From: an uncultured Porphyromonadaceae bacterium
GTDB lineage: Bacteria > Bacteroidota > Bacteroidia > Bacteroidales > Muribaculaceae
NCBI GenBank assembly: GCA_900540625.1
Contig: UQGP01000030.1
Coordinates: 1-30,918, forward strand
Direction: 5' to 3'
Length of the DNA: 30,918 nt
Part shown: positions 23,376 through 30,918 of the stretch, piece after piece
Layout of the letters: every line of letters starts with the position of its first letter
Numbering within the stretch: the stretch's first letter is position 1
Made by a program: the position numbers and the translations under genes
The notes under the pieces: model-generated
The model's database searches: none
Told to the model about the DNA's origin: nothing
What the model saw: only the letters and a program-made list of their open reading frames with translations

Positions 23376-25046
23376 TCAATAATGGAAGGATGATCCGCCG
23401 AGGAATTCGCGCAGCAGCGACGTAGGCGGCAGGGTGCGGTTGTCGATTTGCGGGAAGTAGCTCAGGAACTTGCGCAGGCGGTAGGCTTGTGCATACTCGG
23501 GCTGATCGCAGGATACTTCGCCGAGAATTTCGCAGGCGTATTGGCGGATGACACCGAGCTCGAAAAGCAGCGATGAGTTGAAGGTTGCATCGGCGTTTTC
23601 CTGATATGGGAATATCCATTTTTCCTCGCCACGACGTACGCTGGGCCAGCGACGTATGGTCTCGGCTGCGCCGATACTACGGTATTTGTAGTCGCGTACA
23701 ATGCGTCGCAGCAGGCGGTTGTCGGTGGTGGGTACCCAGTTGTGGTCGTCTATGGTGAGGGTGGTCAGCGCCGAGACGTAGATGCGGAATTTGTCGCTCT
23801 CGGCTATGGACGGGGTCAACTCGGGATTGAGGCCGTGGATGCCTTCGATGAGTATGACGCTGTCGGCGCCCAGAGATATTTTGTTGCCTTTGTATTTGCG
23901 TGTTCCGGTGGCAAAGTCGTAGGTGGGAAGGCTTACTTCCTTGCCGTCTAAAAGGTCCTGGAGGTCGCGATTGAAGGTGGCCAAGTCCAGGGCGTACAAC
24001 GACTCGTAGTCGTACTCGCCGTCGGCATCGCGCGGCGTGTGCTCGCGGTCTACAAAGTAGTTGTCGAGCGAAATCATCACCGGACGCAACAGATTGGTCA
24101 TCAGTTGTATGGCCAGGCGTTTGGTGGTCGTGGTCTTGCCTGAGGACGAAGGCCCGGCTATGAGTATGATGCGTGCGCCTCCTTGGCGGTGGCGGCGTGT
24201 GATTTCGTCGGCTATGGCGCTGATATATTTTTGGTGGAGGGCTTCGGCGACGTTGATTAGGTCGCGTGTGCGTCCGTCGGCGGCTACGCGGTTCAGCTCG
24301 CCCACGTTGCTCACGCCGAGTATGCGGTTGAAGTCAAGATAGTCGGTGAAGGCCTTGAACATCTTGTCCTGTACTATGGGCTCGGGCGTCTGCGTGGGGT
24401 TGGACGGGTCGAGGGAGCGCAGCAGCATCCCATCTTTGTATGTGGTGAGCGCAAATACGCCTATATGTCCGGTCGAGGGGGCCAGACATCCGTAGTAGCT
24501 GTCGGCGATATCGCCGAGGGTGTAGTACTTGGTATAGAGGTCATGGATGGTGGTCAGCAGTCGGACTTTGTCGTCAAGCCCCTGAGCCTTGAAGATCTCG
24601 ATGACCTGTGCGGTGGGCGCTTCGTGCAGCACGAAGGGTATGTCGGCTTGGTGTAGCCTGCGCATTTCGGCTTCGATGACGCGGACTGTATCTTCGGTGG
24701 TTTCGAGGCCGATGACGCGGCAGAAGTATCCGTGCGAGATGCTGTGCATCATCTTGAGCTTGGCTCCGGGATATAGCCTGCGTATGGCGCAGTACAGCAT
24801 CATGCACAGCGAACGCACGTAGGCGCGATTGCCCGAATCGTGCGTGGGAGGCAGCATCTCGATGGTCTTGGGGTTGTATACGCGGTAGGAGAGCGGTTCG
24901 GTTTTGTTGTTGACGCGTACGCATATCGGGTCAAAGCCCAGATTGTCCCGCAATTCCGTGGCCAGTTGGTATAGGGATGAGCCTTGGGCTACGGAGATGT
25001 CCGTGCCGGTATTGTTGCAGTGCAGAGTGACTGTCGGTGTTGTCAT
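23376..25046 (-). CDS. Uridine kinase-like nucleoside kinase with TGS and SAD-type N-terminal domains
   Basis: 556 residues. Residues ~5-65 look like a TGS domain. The following region includes MMHSISHGYFC with H101 and H105, a pattern of the second additional (SAD) domain of threonyl/alanyl-tRNA synthetases. From ~290 there is a phosphoribulokinase/uridine kinase-type P-loop domain with GPSSSGKTT at 298-306, then MISLDNYFVDRE and VILIEGIHGLNP. Proteins of this composite architecture are usually annotated as nucleoside kinase and are common in Bacteroidetes and Firmicutes; their physiological substrate is poorly defined. The stop of the InaA-like gene is 5 nt from this start, so the two are co-transcribed. 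It may be a housekeeping gene trapped in a glycan cluster. Confidence 0.9.
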   Translation of the reverse strand: MTTPTVTLHCNNTGTDISVAQGSSLYQLATELRDNLGFDPICVRVNNKTEPLSYRVYNPKTIEMLPPTHDSGNRAYVRSLCMMLYCAIRRLYPGAKLKMMHSISHGYFCRVIGLETTEDTVRVIEAEMRRLHQADIPFVLHEAPTAQVIEIFKAQGLDDKVRLLTTIHDLYTKYYTLGDIADSYYGCLAPSTGHIGVFALTTYKDGMLLRSLDPSNPTQTPEPIVQDKMFKAFTDYLDFNRILGVSNVGELNRVAADGRTRDLINVAEALHQKYISAIADEITRRHRQGGARIILIAGPSSSGKTTTTKRLAIQLMTNLLRPVMISLDNYFVDREHTPRDADGEYDYESLYALDLATFNRDLQDLLDGKEVSLPTYDFATGTRKYKGNKISLGADSVILIEGIHGLNPELTPSIAESDKFRIYVSALTTLTIDDHNWVPTTDNRLLRRIVRDYKYRSIGAAETIRRWPSVRRGEEKWIFPYQENADATFNSSLLFELGVIRQYACEILGEVSCDQPEYAQAYRLRKFLSYFPQIDNRTLPPTSLLREFLGGSSFHY

Positions 25047-25051
25047 GTGTC

Positions 25052-25816
25052 TTATTTTGAGGGTTTGAAGAGTCTTTTGAGCATGTGGTGCCGGCGCTTG
25101 TTGCGCAGGTATTTTTGCAATTGTGCGCGCGCCCGGTCTGCGGTTGCTTCGGGGTCGATTCCGGCGGCAAGAGCATAGCGGCGGGCGAGGTCGGCGGTGG
25201 CGTCGGCGCTTTCGATGTCTATGCGGCTGAAGTTGTCCATCAGTCGTTTAGGACTATGGACGCCGAATTTCATCCGATTGATGTCGATGAGGTAGAAGCG
25301 GCGCACGCCGTCTTCGGTGCGGTATAGGATATTGCCGGGCGAGAAGTCTTTGTGGTATACTCCGGCGCGGTGCATCCGTACCATGTATTGTGCCAGATCG
25401 TCCAGCACCGGGGACATTGCCCGGGCATCGCGCAGGTGCCACAATCGCATGTCCTCGGCCCCGTCGATTTGACGGCAGATGTAGTAGCTGTGCGTGAGCA
25501 GCGCCCCGCGGTGGATTTCGATGTATGCCACGGGCTCGGGAGTGTCGAAACCCATGGAGATGAGGCGTCGGGCATTTTCGTAGGAACGCCGGGCCTTGCC
25601 GGGCCGCAGGTGGGTATACACCAGTGCATTGATGATTGACGGCGCGTGAAAATCCTTGATACATAGGCGCGTACCGTCTTCGCAGGTGTATGCGTAGACG
25701 GAGTTGCGTGCATGGTAGATTTCGATGGCATCGGCCGGAACACCGTCGGAGGCTATTGCCTGTATCAGTGGTGCCATCCGGCTGTATTGCGGTGATATTA
25801 TTATCTTGGCTTTCAT
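25052..25816 (-). CDS. Lipopolysaccharide kinase (InaA/Kdo-kinase-like)
   Basis: 254 residues with an abbreviated protein-kinase-like fold. K54 in LCIKDFH is the probable ATP-binding lysine. The catalytic loop is HKDFSPGN (H155, D157, N162) and the metal-binding DIN (D178-N180) replaces DFG. Related enzymes (InaA, KdkA, WaaP) phosphorylate Kdo or heptose in LPS core. It starts 22 nt downstream of the LtaS-like gene and ends 5 nt before the nucleoside kinase gene, a compact operon arrangement. Phosphorylation of an LPS inner-core sugar is a reasonable inference; the substrate is not proven. Confidence 0.87.
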   Translation of the reverse strand: MKAKIIISPQYSRMAPLIQAIASDGVPADAIEIYHARNSVYAYTCEDGTRLCIKDFHAPSIINALVYTHLRPGKARRSYENARRLISMGFDTPEPVAYIEIHRGALLTHSYYICRQIDGAEDMRLWHLRDARAMSPVLDDLAQYMVRMHRAGVYHKDFSPGNILYRTEDGVRRFYLIDINRMKFGVHSPKRLMDNFSRIDIESADATADLARRYALAAGIDPEATADRARAQLQKYLRNKRRHHMLKRLFKPSK

Positions 25817-25838
25817 CGTGCTGTGTCTTTGCCCGTCG

Positions 25839-27665
25839 TTATTTCTTGAAGTAATTTGAGCTGATTATCAGGTCGCTGATGGTGTACATGCGGCGCTGGT
25901 GATCGAGTACGGCTTTATCGGCGCCGGAGGTGTCGCCCACAAATTTGCCCTGAGCGTTGATGGTGAAGGGCAATTTGTCGGGGTCGAGGATGCTTTGGCC
26001 GAGGCCGCGCCAGCCGTAGTCGTCGAGCCCGAGAAGGTCGAGAAGGGTGGGGTACAAATCAATTTGTCCCATGGTGGCATCGTGACGCCCGGCCACGGGG
26101 CTGTTAAGCACCACTAAGGGCACGTATTGCTCGGGCGAGAGCCAGGCGGCTACGGCGGGATTTTTGACGAAGGAGGCGCGGTCCACGCCTATGCCTTCGT
26201 GGTCGCCGGTGATGATGATTGTCGTATTGTCATATTGCCCGGAGGCTTTGAGCCGGCGCACAAAGTCGCCGATAGCTCGGTCGGTGTAATTGGCCACTTC
26301 CATGTAATGGCGCAGTCGCTCGGGTATGGCGTTGCTGAAGTGTACTTTCTTGAGTTCGTCGGGTATGACGAAGGGGGTATGTCCCGAGTAGGTGACGCAT
26401 TGCAGCATCGTGTGTCCGTGCGGCGGCCACATGGACGGGTCTGCAATCTTTTGGGCGCTTTGACGCAGGAACGAGGTGTCGCCCAAGCGTCCGCGCGGCC
26501 CGGTCTTGATGTCGAGTACAAAGTTGGGTTTGTCGTAGATTTCGTATCCAAAGTCTTGTGCCACAATGGCTACATTCCACACCGTGCGCTTGTCCACGGT
26601 GAAGGACATCACGTGGGCGTCATTGCCGTATTTTTGCTTCCACGCTTTGTCGAGGCTGCAATAGACGTTGTGCGGAAAGCGGTAGGAGTATGCCCCGTAT
26701 TCGACGGGCAGCAGTCCGGTGTGAAGTATCAGTTGGGCATCGATACTGCGCGCTCCTTTGACTTGAGACAGAACGTGCGGCGCATACAGTGTGGCGCTGT
26801 CACGCAGCAGGGCGTTGATATTGGGGGTCAATTCCTGACCTTCGACAGCGGTCTCGAATACCCAGCTTTCGAGGCTTTCGCATAGGATGATGATGACGTT
26901 ATCCTTGGGTTGAAGTCGCGGCGGAATGTATTTTGCGCCCGGACGGGTGGCTATCCATTGATTGATTTCGGCGCGTAGTTGGGGCGTCAGTTCGACGGTG
27001 CCGCGCATCCATTCGTAGGCCATGGCACCGGGAATGGTGTATACCGCGGCGCCGCAGGTACTGTAGTCGTACATCAATTTGTCGTAGGCTTTTTTGTATC
27101 CGCCCAAACAGGCCACGTATATTATTACAATGGCCATGGGTAGGGCCAGCATCCATAGTGCCATACGACGGCAAAGGCGTTTGGTGCTGTCTCCAAGCAC
27201 TTTGCGTAGGTCGGTGCGGCTTAGCGCCACAATGGCGGCGAGCGTCGTCAGCGGGAATACGATATCGGACCATCGCAGCGATTCCCAGACGCTGTCGGTG
27301 AAGTCTGCGAGGTTGCTTACAAGGAGGTAGCTGCCGGCCGGGATGATGGTGAAGTAGGTGCGGAAGTACATCAGATTGGCTATAAGCAGCAGGTCTGTAA
27401 TGATGTAGACGGCCACTATATACCACCGCCGACGTATCCGCAGCAGCGGCAACGCCAGCAGTGTCGCCAGAGCCAGTTTGGTGAGGTATCCTATCGGGAA
27501 TTGGAAGCCGGAAAATGTACTTCCCAAGGCCCATATCAGGTCGAAAAACAGAAACTTGAAGTATAATACGGTTACGACCGTGGTCATAACGCCGCGTCCG
27601 CTCAACGGGTGCGGCGTCAGGGCTTTGGTCAAGGTCTTTACGAAGGTCTGTATGCGTGCGGACAT
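25839..27665 (-). CDS. LTA synthase-like membrane phosphotransferase (sulfatase/AlkP superfamily)
   Basis: 608 residues. Five hydrophobic segments in the first ~190 residues precede an extracytoplasmic sulfatase-fold domain from ~250. Alignment by motif with LtaS gives E263 in ILCESLESW as the metal ligand, S307 in GARSIDAQ at the position of the catalytic Thr, and D488-H489 in ITGDHEG as metal ligands. H429 in YSGHTPF corresponds to the substrate-site histidine. LtaS-type enzymes move glycerol-phosphate or phosphoethanolamine from phospholipids onto glycans. In a Gram-negative glycan cluster, decoration of LPS core or another surface glycan is likely (inference). The gap to the upstream GT4 gene is 106 nt and contains two GTCGAC sites, but no clear promoter. 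Confidence 0.9.
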   Translation of the reverse strand: MSARIQTFVKTLTKALTPHPLSGRGVMTTVVTVLYFKFLFFDLIWALGSTFSGFQFPIGYLTKLALATLLALPLLRIRRRWYIVAVYIITDLLLIANLMYFRTYFTIIPAGSYLLVSNLADFTDSVWESLRWSDIVFPLTTLAAIVALSRTDLRKVLGDSTKRLCRRMALWMLALPMAIVIIYVACLGGYKKAYDKLMYDYSTCGAAVYTIPGAMAYEWMRGTVELTPQLRAEINQWIATRPGAKYIPPRLQPKDNVIIILCESLESWVFETAVEGQELTPNINALLRDSATLYAPHVLSQVKGARSIDAQLILHTGLLPVEYGAYSYRFPHNVYCSLDKAWKQKYGNDAHVMSFTVDKRTVWNVAIVAQDFGYEIYDKPNFVLDIKTGPRGRLGDTSFLRQSAQKIADPSMWPPHGHTMLQCVTYSGHTPFVIPDELKKVHFSNAIPERLRHYMEVANYTDRAIGDFVRRLKASGQYDNTTIIITGDHEGIGVDRASFVKNPAVAAWLSPEQYVPLVVLNSPVAGRHDATMGQIDLYPTLLDLLGLDDYGWRGLGQSILDPDKLPFTINAQGKFVGDTSGADKAVLDHQRRMYTISDLIISSNYFKK

Positions 27666-27771
27666 ATATTGTTCGGTTGTTCTATCGGTGGTTTTTATAT
27701 GTATTTGTCGACGTCTCTCATTTTTGTCGACTTATGTGTTGTTGCGGCGCAATCAGACGCGCCCGCAGGTC

Positions 27772-28851
27772 TCAGGAACGCTCGGCGATTTTGTGGAATA
27801 GGTTGTCGAAATAGTCCACGTAGTCGGTCATGGCGTAGTTGTCGTCGATGTTGCGTAATGCGGCGGCGGACATGCGTGCGCGTACGTCGGGATTTAGCGC
27901 TATATCTTTGATGGCTTGGGCCATGGCTTGTGCATCGCCCGGCGGCACAAGTATGCCGCTGGGATCGTCGCCGGTGATGATAAGGTCGCGGGCGCCGGGG
28001 ATGTCACTGACCACGCAGGGTATGCCGCAGGCTTGCGCTTCGCGGATTACGCGTGGCGAGGCATCGCGTAGTGACGGCAGTGCAAAGACATCGGCTTCGG
28101 GTAGGTAATGCATCGCATCGGGGCGATTGCCGGTGAAGGTTACTATGCCTTTCGGCGCCGATTGGATGTCGTCGGCCTCGGCTTCGCCAACGACTGTCAG
28201 CGAAATTTTCAGCCCGTCGGCGGCCAGAATTTCGGCGGCTTTGAGCAGTACGGGCAGGCCTTTGTGTGGACGTCCTTTGGTGATGCCGACATATATTATT
28301 TTGATTTGGTCGTCGTCGTGCCCTATGGCAACGGGTTGTGCCATAGCGTTTTGCACCCATTGGCGCATAAATGGTTTGGGACGCCCGGAGAGACGGTCGG
28401 CCGGGATGTATCGGGCCAAATATTCCTGTATATCCGGGGTTTCGCACACGATATGTGCTACGCGTTTGTTCAGCAGCGCCATACGATATGTCGGGTCAAA
28501 GGGATGCACGTGTGCTTGTGTGCCGCGGTATCCGACTATTGCAGGGGCGTGGCGCATACATCGAGTGGCTTGTATGGCCGTGGACAGCGCCGAGGTGCTT
28601 ACGGCAAATACAATGTCGGGGCGAAGTGTTTTGATGATTCGCCGTAACCCGCAGATAGCCTTGAGCGTAAACTTGGATTTAATGTCGGGCATCGCCATGC
28701 GTTTCATGTCTACAGGTAGCACGTCTTGATCGGGCGCGGCTATGGTTATGTCGGCTTTGCCGCTGTCGTTCAGTGCTTTGAATGTCTGATAAAGTACCAA
28801 ATCGCAATCGTGTGACAGCAGCAGTATTTTCGGTGTTCGGGTCTTTGTCAT
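27772..28851 (-). CDS. Glycosyltransferase family 4 (GT-B)
   Basis: 359 residues. N-terminal ILLLSHDCDL and a donor domain starting at IKIIYVGITKGRPHKGLPVLL are typical of GT4 enzymes. In the C-terminal donor site the usual E-x7-E appears as D-x7-E (DASPRVIRE), followed by AQACGIPCVVSD. The start ATG overlaps the stop of the upstream gene by 4 nt (28848-28851), implying translational coupling. Probable role: adding a sugar to the LPS core or related glycan in the cytoplasm. Confidence 0.9.
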   Translation of the reverse strand: MTKTRTPKILLLSHDCDLVLYQTFKALNDSGKADITIAAPDQDVLPVDMKRMAMPDIKSKFTLKAICGLRRIIKTLRPDIVFAVSTSALSTAIQATRCMRHAPAIVGYRGTQAHVHPFDPTYRMALLNKRVAHIVCETPDIQEYLARYIPADRLSGRPKPFMRQWVQNAMAQPVAIGHDDDQIKIIYVGITKGRPHKGLPVLLKAAEILAADGLKISLTVVGEAEADDIQSAPKGIVTFTGNRPDAMHYLPEADVFALPSLRDASPRVIREAQACGIPCVVSDIPGARDLIITGDDPSGILVPPGDAQAMAQAIKDIALNPDVRARMSAAALRNIDDNYAMTDYVDYFDNLFHKIAERS

Positions 28852-29783
28852 TTGGTTGACTCGGCGATTAATTTGATGAATTGTTTCACGTGAAACAATG
28901 GATTGTAGGTGTCTTGGTAGGCTTGACGGGCGGCCTGCCCGGCGGCGTTAAGGGTCTCGGGGTCGGCCGACACAGCGGCAATATTGTCTTGGAGTGCAGA
29001 TGCGTCAACAGCCTCATACACAGGTATTCCGCAGCGCATACAGTCTATCTGTGCAGCGGTAACGTATGCCTTTTCGGCGATGACTAAATGTGTCGCTTCA
29101 AGCTCTTGCCGGGTGTCGTATTCGTTGCCTTTCCAGAGGTATGTGTGGCCGCTGTCGGCTCGTGTGTCGCGCACTATAGGCATAATATGTCGGGCTTTGC
29201 CTGTGCCGCAGATGGTGAATTGTATCCTGACATCGGGTAGCCGGCGTACGGCTTCTACGGCGTTGCGTAGCAGTGCGTAATCGGTTATTTCTCCGAGCCA
29301 CAGTATGTTGAGAGGCGTCTGTCCGTCATACTCGGCGCGAATTATTGGCGGCGTCATTTCGGTGTCGAAGGACGTGGGCGCAAGTATCGCACTCCTGTCC
29401 GGGCGTACTCCCAACCGGGTGTATTGTTCTTTTTGTGTCGCGTCTTCGAACAACCATAGTGATACGTTGTCGATCATTTCGGAGGGAATGTTTCGCGGGA
29501 TGTCTTCGCAACGTACGGGTTGATAGACGATTACATATCCGGCGTTGGATCTTTCGGCGATAATTTTTGCCGAAATTGCAGCTATGGCTTGGCGGTTTGT
29601 GTGGACTATGACTACGTCATAACGACTTTTTTTGAGCGCTGAGGCCAGTTGCATGGATATTGCAAAACTCGGCGCGGATGTCTCGATGGCAGTGATTGTA
29701 TTTCCGGTGGCGTTGACGGCGGCGTGCAGGGCTTTTCGGGCATTGTCGTTATGTCGCGGCGCCAGTATGTCTGCTATCAGCAT
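28848..29783 (-). CDS. Divergent GT-B glycosyltransferase-like protein
   Basis: 311 residues. The overall pattern suits a GT-B fold: an N-terminal Rossmann-like half with YDVVIVHTNRQA, then a donor domain starting LNILWLGEITDYALL. At the donor site the second Glu of E-x7-E is replaced by Gln (E-K-A-Y-V-T-A-A-Q), before IDCMRCGIPVYEA, so activity or donor preference may differ. The protein is shorter than most GT4 enzymes (~360-400). It overlaps the upstream family 2 enzyme gene by 7 nt and the downstream GT4 gene by 4 nt, so all three are probably one translation-coupled unit. Confidence 0.75.
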   Translation of the reverse strand: MLIADILAPRHNDNARKALHAAVNATGNTITAIETSAPSFAISMQLASALKKSRYDVVIVHTNRQAIAAISAKIIAERSNAGYVIVYQPVRCEDIPRNIPSEMIDNVSLWLFEDATQKEQYTRLGVRPDRSAILAPTSFDTEMTPPIIRAEYDGQTPLNILWLGEITDYALLRNAVEAVRRLPDVRIQFTICGTGKARHIMPIVRDTRADSGHTYLWKGNEYDTRQELEATHLVIAEKAYVTAAQIDCMRCGIPVYEAVDASALQDNIAAVSADPETLNAAGQAARQAYQDTYNPLFHVKQFIKLIAESTK

Positions 29784-30592
29784 AATCCGTTTTCACGCAA
29801 TGTTTTACGTGCTATTTTCCATGCCATATATGTGCCGTAGGCGCGTCCTTGGGCTATCATTGCGCCGGTGCGTCCGTCCATCCATCCGCCTTTTTCGATG
29901 TAGTATTTGAAGTAGGTGGCTATGGCTGTTATATGGGGGCGCAGGGGGCTGATTCGGTTGTAGCGCGCGGCCAGGGCTGCCGCGCGTAAACGCGCCTGGG
30001 ATAGCTCTTTAAGTAGCATTTGCGAGTAGTTGATGGCACGGAAGTGCAGCAGTGTTCCTTCGAGTTTTTGTGGACGTAATGACTCGGGGAAGGTGACCTG
30101 TTCGCGCACATCGCGGAGGTTCCATTGGGCGTAGCGTTTGTTGAAAAGTCGTATCATTCCGCTGCGTTTCAGTCCGGTATGTCGTACTTTGTGCCCGAAG
30201 TAGTATTCCATAATGTTGAAGGCGTACACGCGGTGGGTCAATCCTTCTTTTTTGAGTTTCATAATGGATTGACGCAATTCGTCGTCCAGTACTTCGTCGG
30301 CGTCTATGGCCAAAATGTAGGTGTACTTGCACAGCGAGGCGGCATACTGACGTTGGATGCCGTAGCCGGTGAAACGACGGTGGTATACTTGGCATCCGGC
30401 CTTGCGGCAAATGTCCGGAGTCCCGTCCGTACTGCCGGAGTCCACGACTATAATTTCGTCGGCGATGCCTTCAAGTGATTTGAGACAACGCTTGATGATG
30501 GTGGCCTCGTTGTTTGTTATGATGGTCGCCGAAATGTGTGTGCTGGGCTTTTGCTCGGCTTCGTCTTGGGGGAAAGTTGTGCGCTCGTCCAT
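29777..30592 (-). CDS. Glycosyltransferase family 2 (LPS core WaaE/KdtX-like)
   Basis: 271 residues of GT-A fold. ATIITNNEATIIKRCLKSL opens the nucleotide-binding region, D51 lies in VVDSGSTDGT, and D97/D99 of AIDADE form the metal-binding DxD. The C-terminal ~120 residues are basic and resemble the WaaE/KdtX beta-1,4-glucosyltransferase subgroup that acts on LPS inner core. It is the first gene of the minus-strand glycan cluster, with a TATCTTTG box 22 nt upstream, and overlaps the next gene by 7 nt. Confidence 0.92.
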   Translation of the reverse strand: MDERTTFPQDEAEQKPSTHISATIITNNEATIIKRCLKSLEGIADEIIVVDSGSTDGTPDICRKAGCQVYHRRFTGYGIQRQYAASLCKYTYILAIDADEVLDDELRQSIMKLKKEGLTHRVYAFNIMEYYFGHKVRHTGLKRSGMIRLFNKRYAQWNLRDVREQVTFPESLRPQKLEGTLLHFRAINYSQMLLKELSQARLRAAALAARYNRISPLRPHITAIATYFKYYIEKGGWMDGRTGAMIAQGRAYGTYMAWKIARKTLRENGLC

Positions 30593-30918
30593 AGGTCCTT
30601 TTTTTTGTGTTTACAAAGATAACACTATCGGCTTATTCACACACTTTTGTTTAACATTGTTTAACCTCAAATCGCGTTTTTCCTGTCCGCCTATACGTGA
30701 ACGGATGGTTTATGCGCTCAATTTCGGGCTAATTTTTCGGTTATGTGTTATGAGATAGTCTGTTAGGCCGAATTTAACGTATTTCGATTGTCGAGGCATT
30801 TAGAATGCGAATTGTTTGTAAATACTCCAACGGTTGTCTGATTTGGCTTATTTGCGAATTCCCCTGTAGATTCTTAAACGAAGTGCAAAAACATTAGCCT
30901 CTCACTACGGGGCTAGCC
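30593..30918. other. AT-rich intergenic region at the window end
   Basis: 326 nt with no supported gene. It contains the cluster's -7 box (30614-30621), an 8-nt direct repeat TGCGAATT (30806-30813 and 30853-30860) and a GGCTAGCC palindrome at the very end. Nothing else is recognised; a gene may begin beyond the edge. Confidence 0.5.
30614..30621 (-). promoter_or_regulatory. Probable -7 promoter box (TATCTTTG) of the glycan cluster
   Basis: On the minus strand the octamer matches TAnnTTTG and is followed by TAAACAC; it lies 22 nt from the start codon of the family 2 glycosyltransferase gene. The -33 position shows TGTG rather than TTTG, so the upstream element is weak. Confidence 0.55.

Noticed and set aside
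1..30918. CRISPR arrays, toxin-antitoxin pairs or insertion sequences
   Set aside because: No regularly spaced repeats, transposase domains or terminal repeats with target duplications were seen by eye on either strand.

Overview
The window looks like a chromosomal segment from a Bacteroidales bacterium, most plausibly of the Muribaculaceae/Prevotella-like group. This rests on moderately high GC with AT-rich intergenic spaces, several promoter boxes of the Bacteroidetes type (TAnnTTTG at -7, in the best cases with TTG/TTTG about 20 nt upstream), start codons without clear Shine-Dalgarno sites, and secreted enzymes ending in a 'VEDIAV...' linker plus a short beta-rich C-terminal module. The genus assignment is inference; no rRNA or marker comparison could be run.

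Left part (1-8500, + strand): two large secreted proteins (a glycerophosphodiesterase-like enzyme with a long uncharacterised extension, and an M6 metalloprotease with FN3-like and beta-sandwich domains), then a MazG-like NTP pyrophosphohydrolase, deoxyribose-phosphate aldolase (deoC), a GYF_2/CD225 membrane protein, a DUF2752 protein, and tRNA-Ala(GGC) with its own promoter and terminator. Next comes an AT-rich block (about 8490-10670) with a single AlbA_2/HATPase_c_4 regulator-like gene. It reads as recently acquired DNA between the tRNA and the housekeeping pair pyrH-frr (10864-12194), which ends in a strong terminator.

Middle part (12400-20600): an acyltransferase-3 membrane protein converges on, and overlaps, a MATE transporter. 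A Bax inhibitor-1 family membrane protein, argS, an S41 peptidase, rnhB and tRNA-Asp(GTC) follow on the minus strand. The intergenic spaces here hold notable inverted repeats, including a short repeat family present in two places.

Right part (20760-30592, minus strand): nine closely spaced genes that look like a cell-envelope glycan (LPS core or related glycan) cluster. In transcription order they are a family 2 glycosyltransferase, a divergent GT-B enzyme, a GT4 enzyme, an LtaS-like phosphoglycerol/phosphoethanolamine-type transferase, an InaA/Kdo-kinase-like kinase, a TGS/SAD/P-loop nucleoside kinase, another GT4 enzyme, an SDR epimerase/dehydratase and a small three-helix membrane protein. 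Overlapping stops and starts and very short gaps suggest one or two transcription units. No CRISPR array, transposase, integrase or rRNA was seen.
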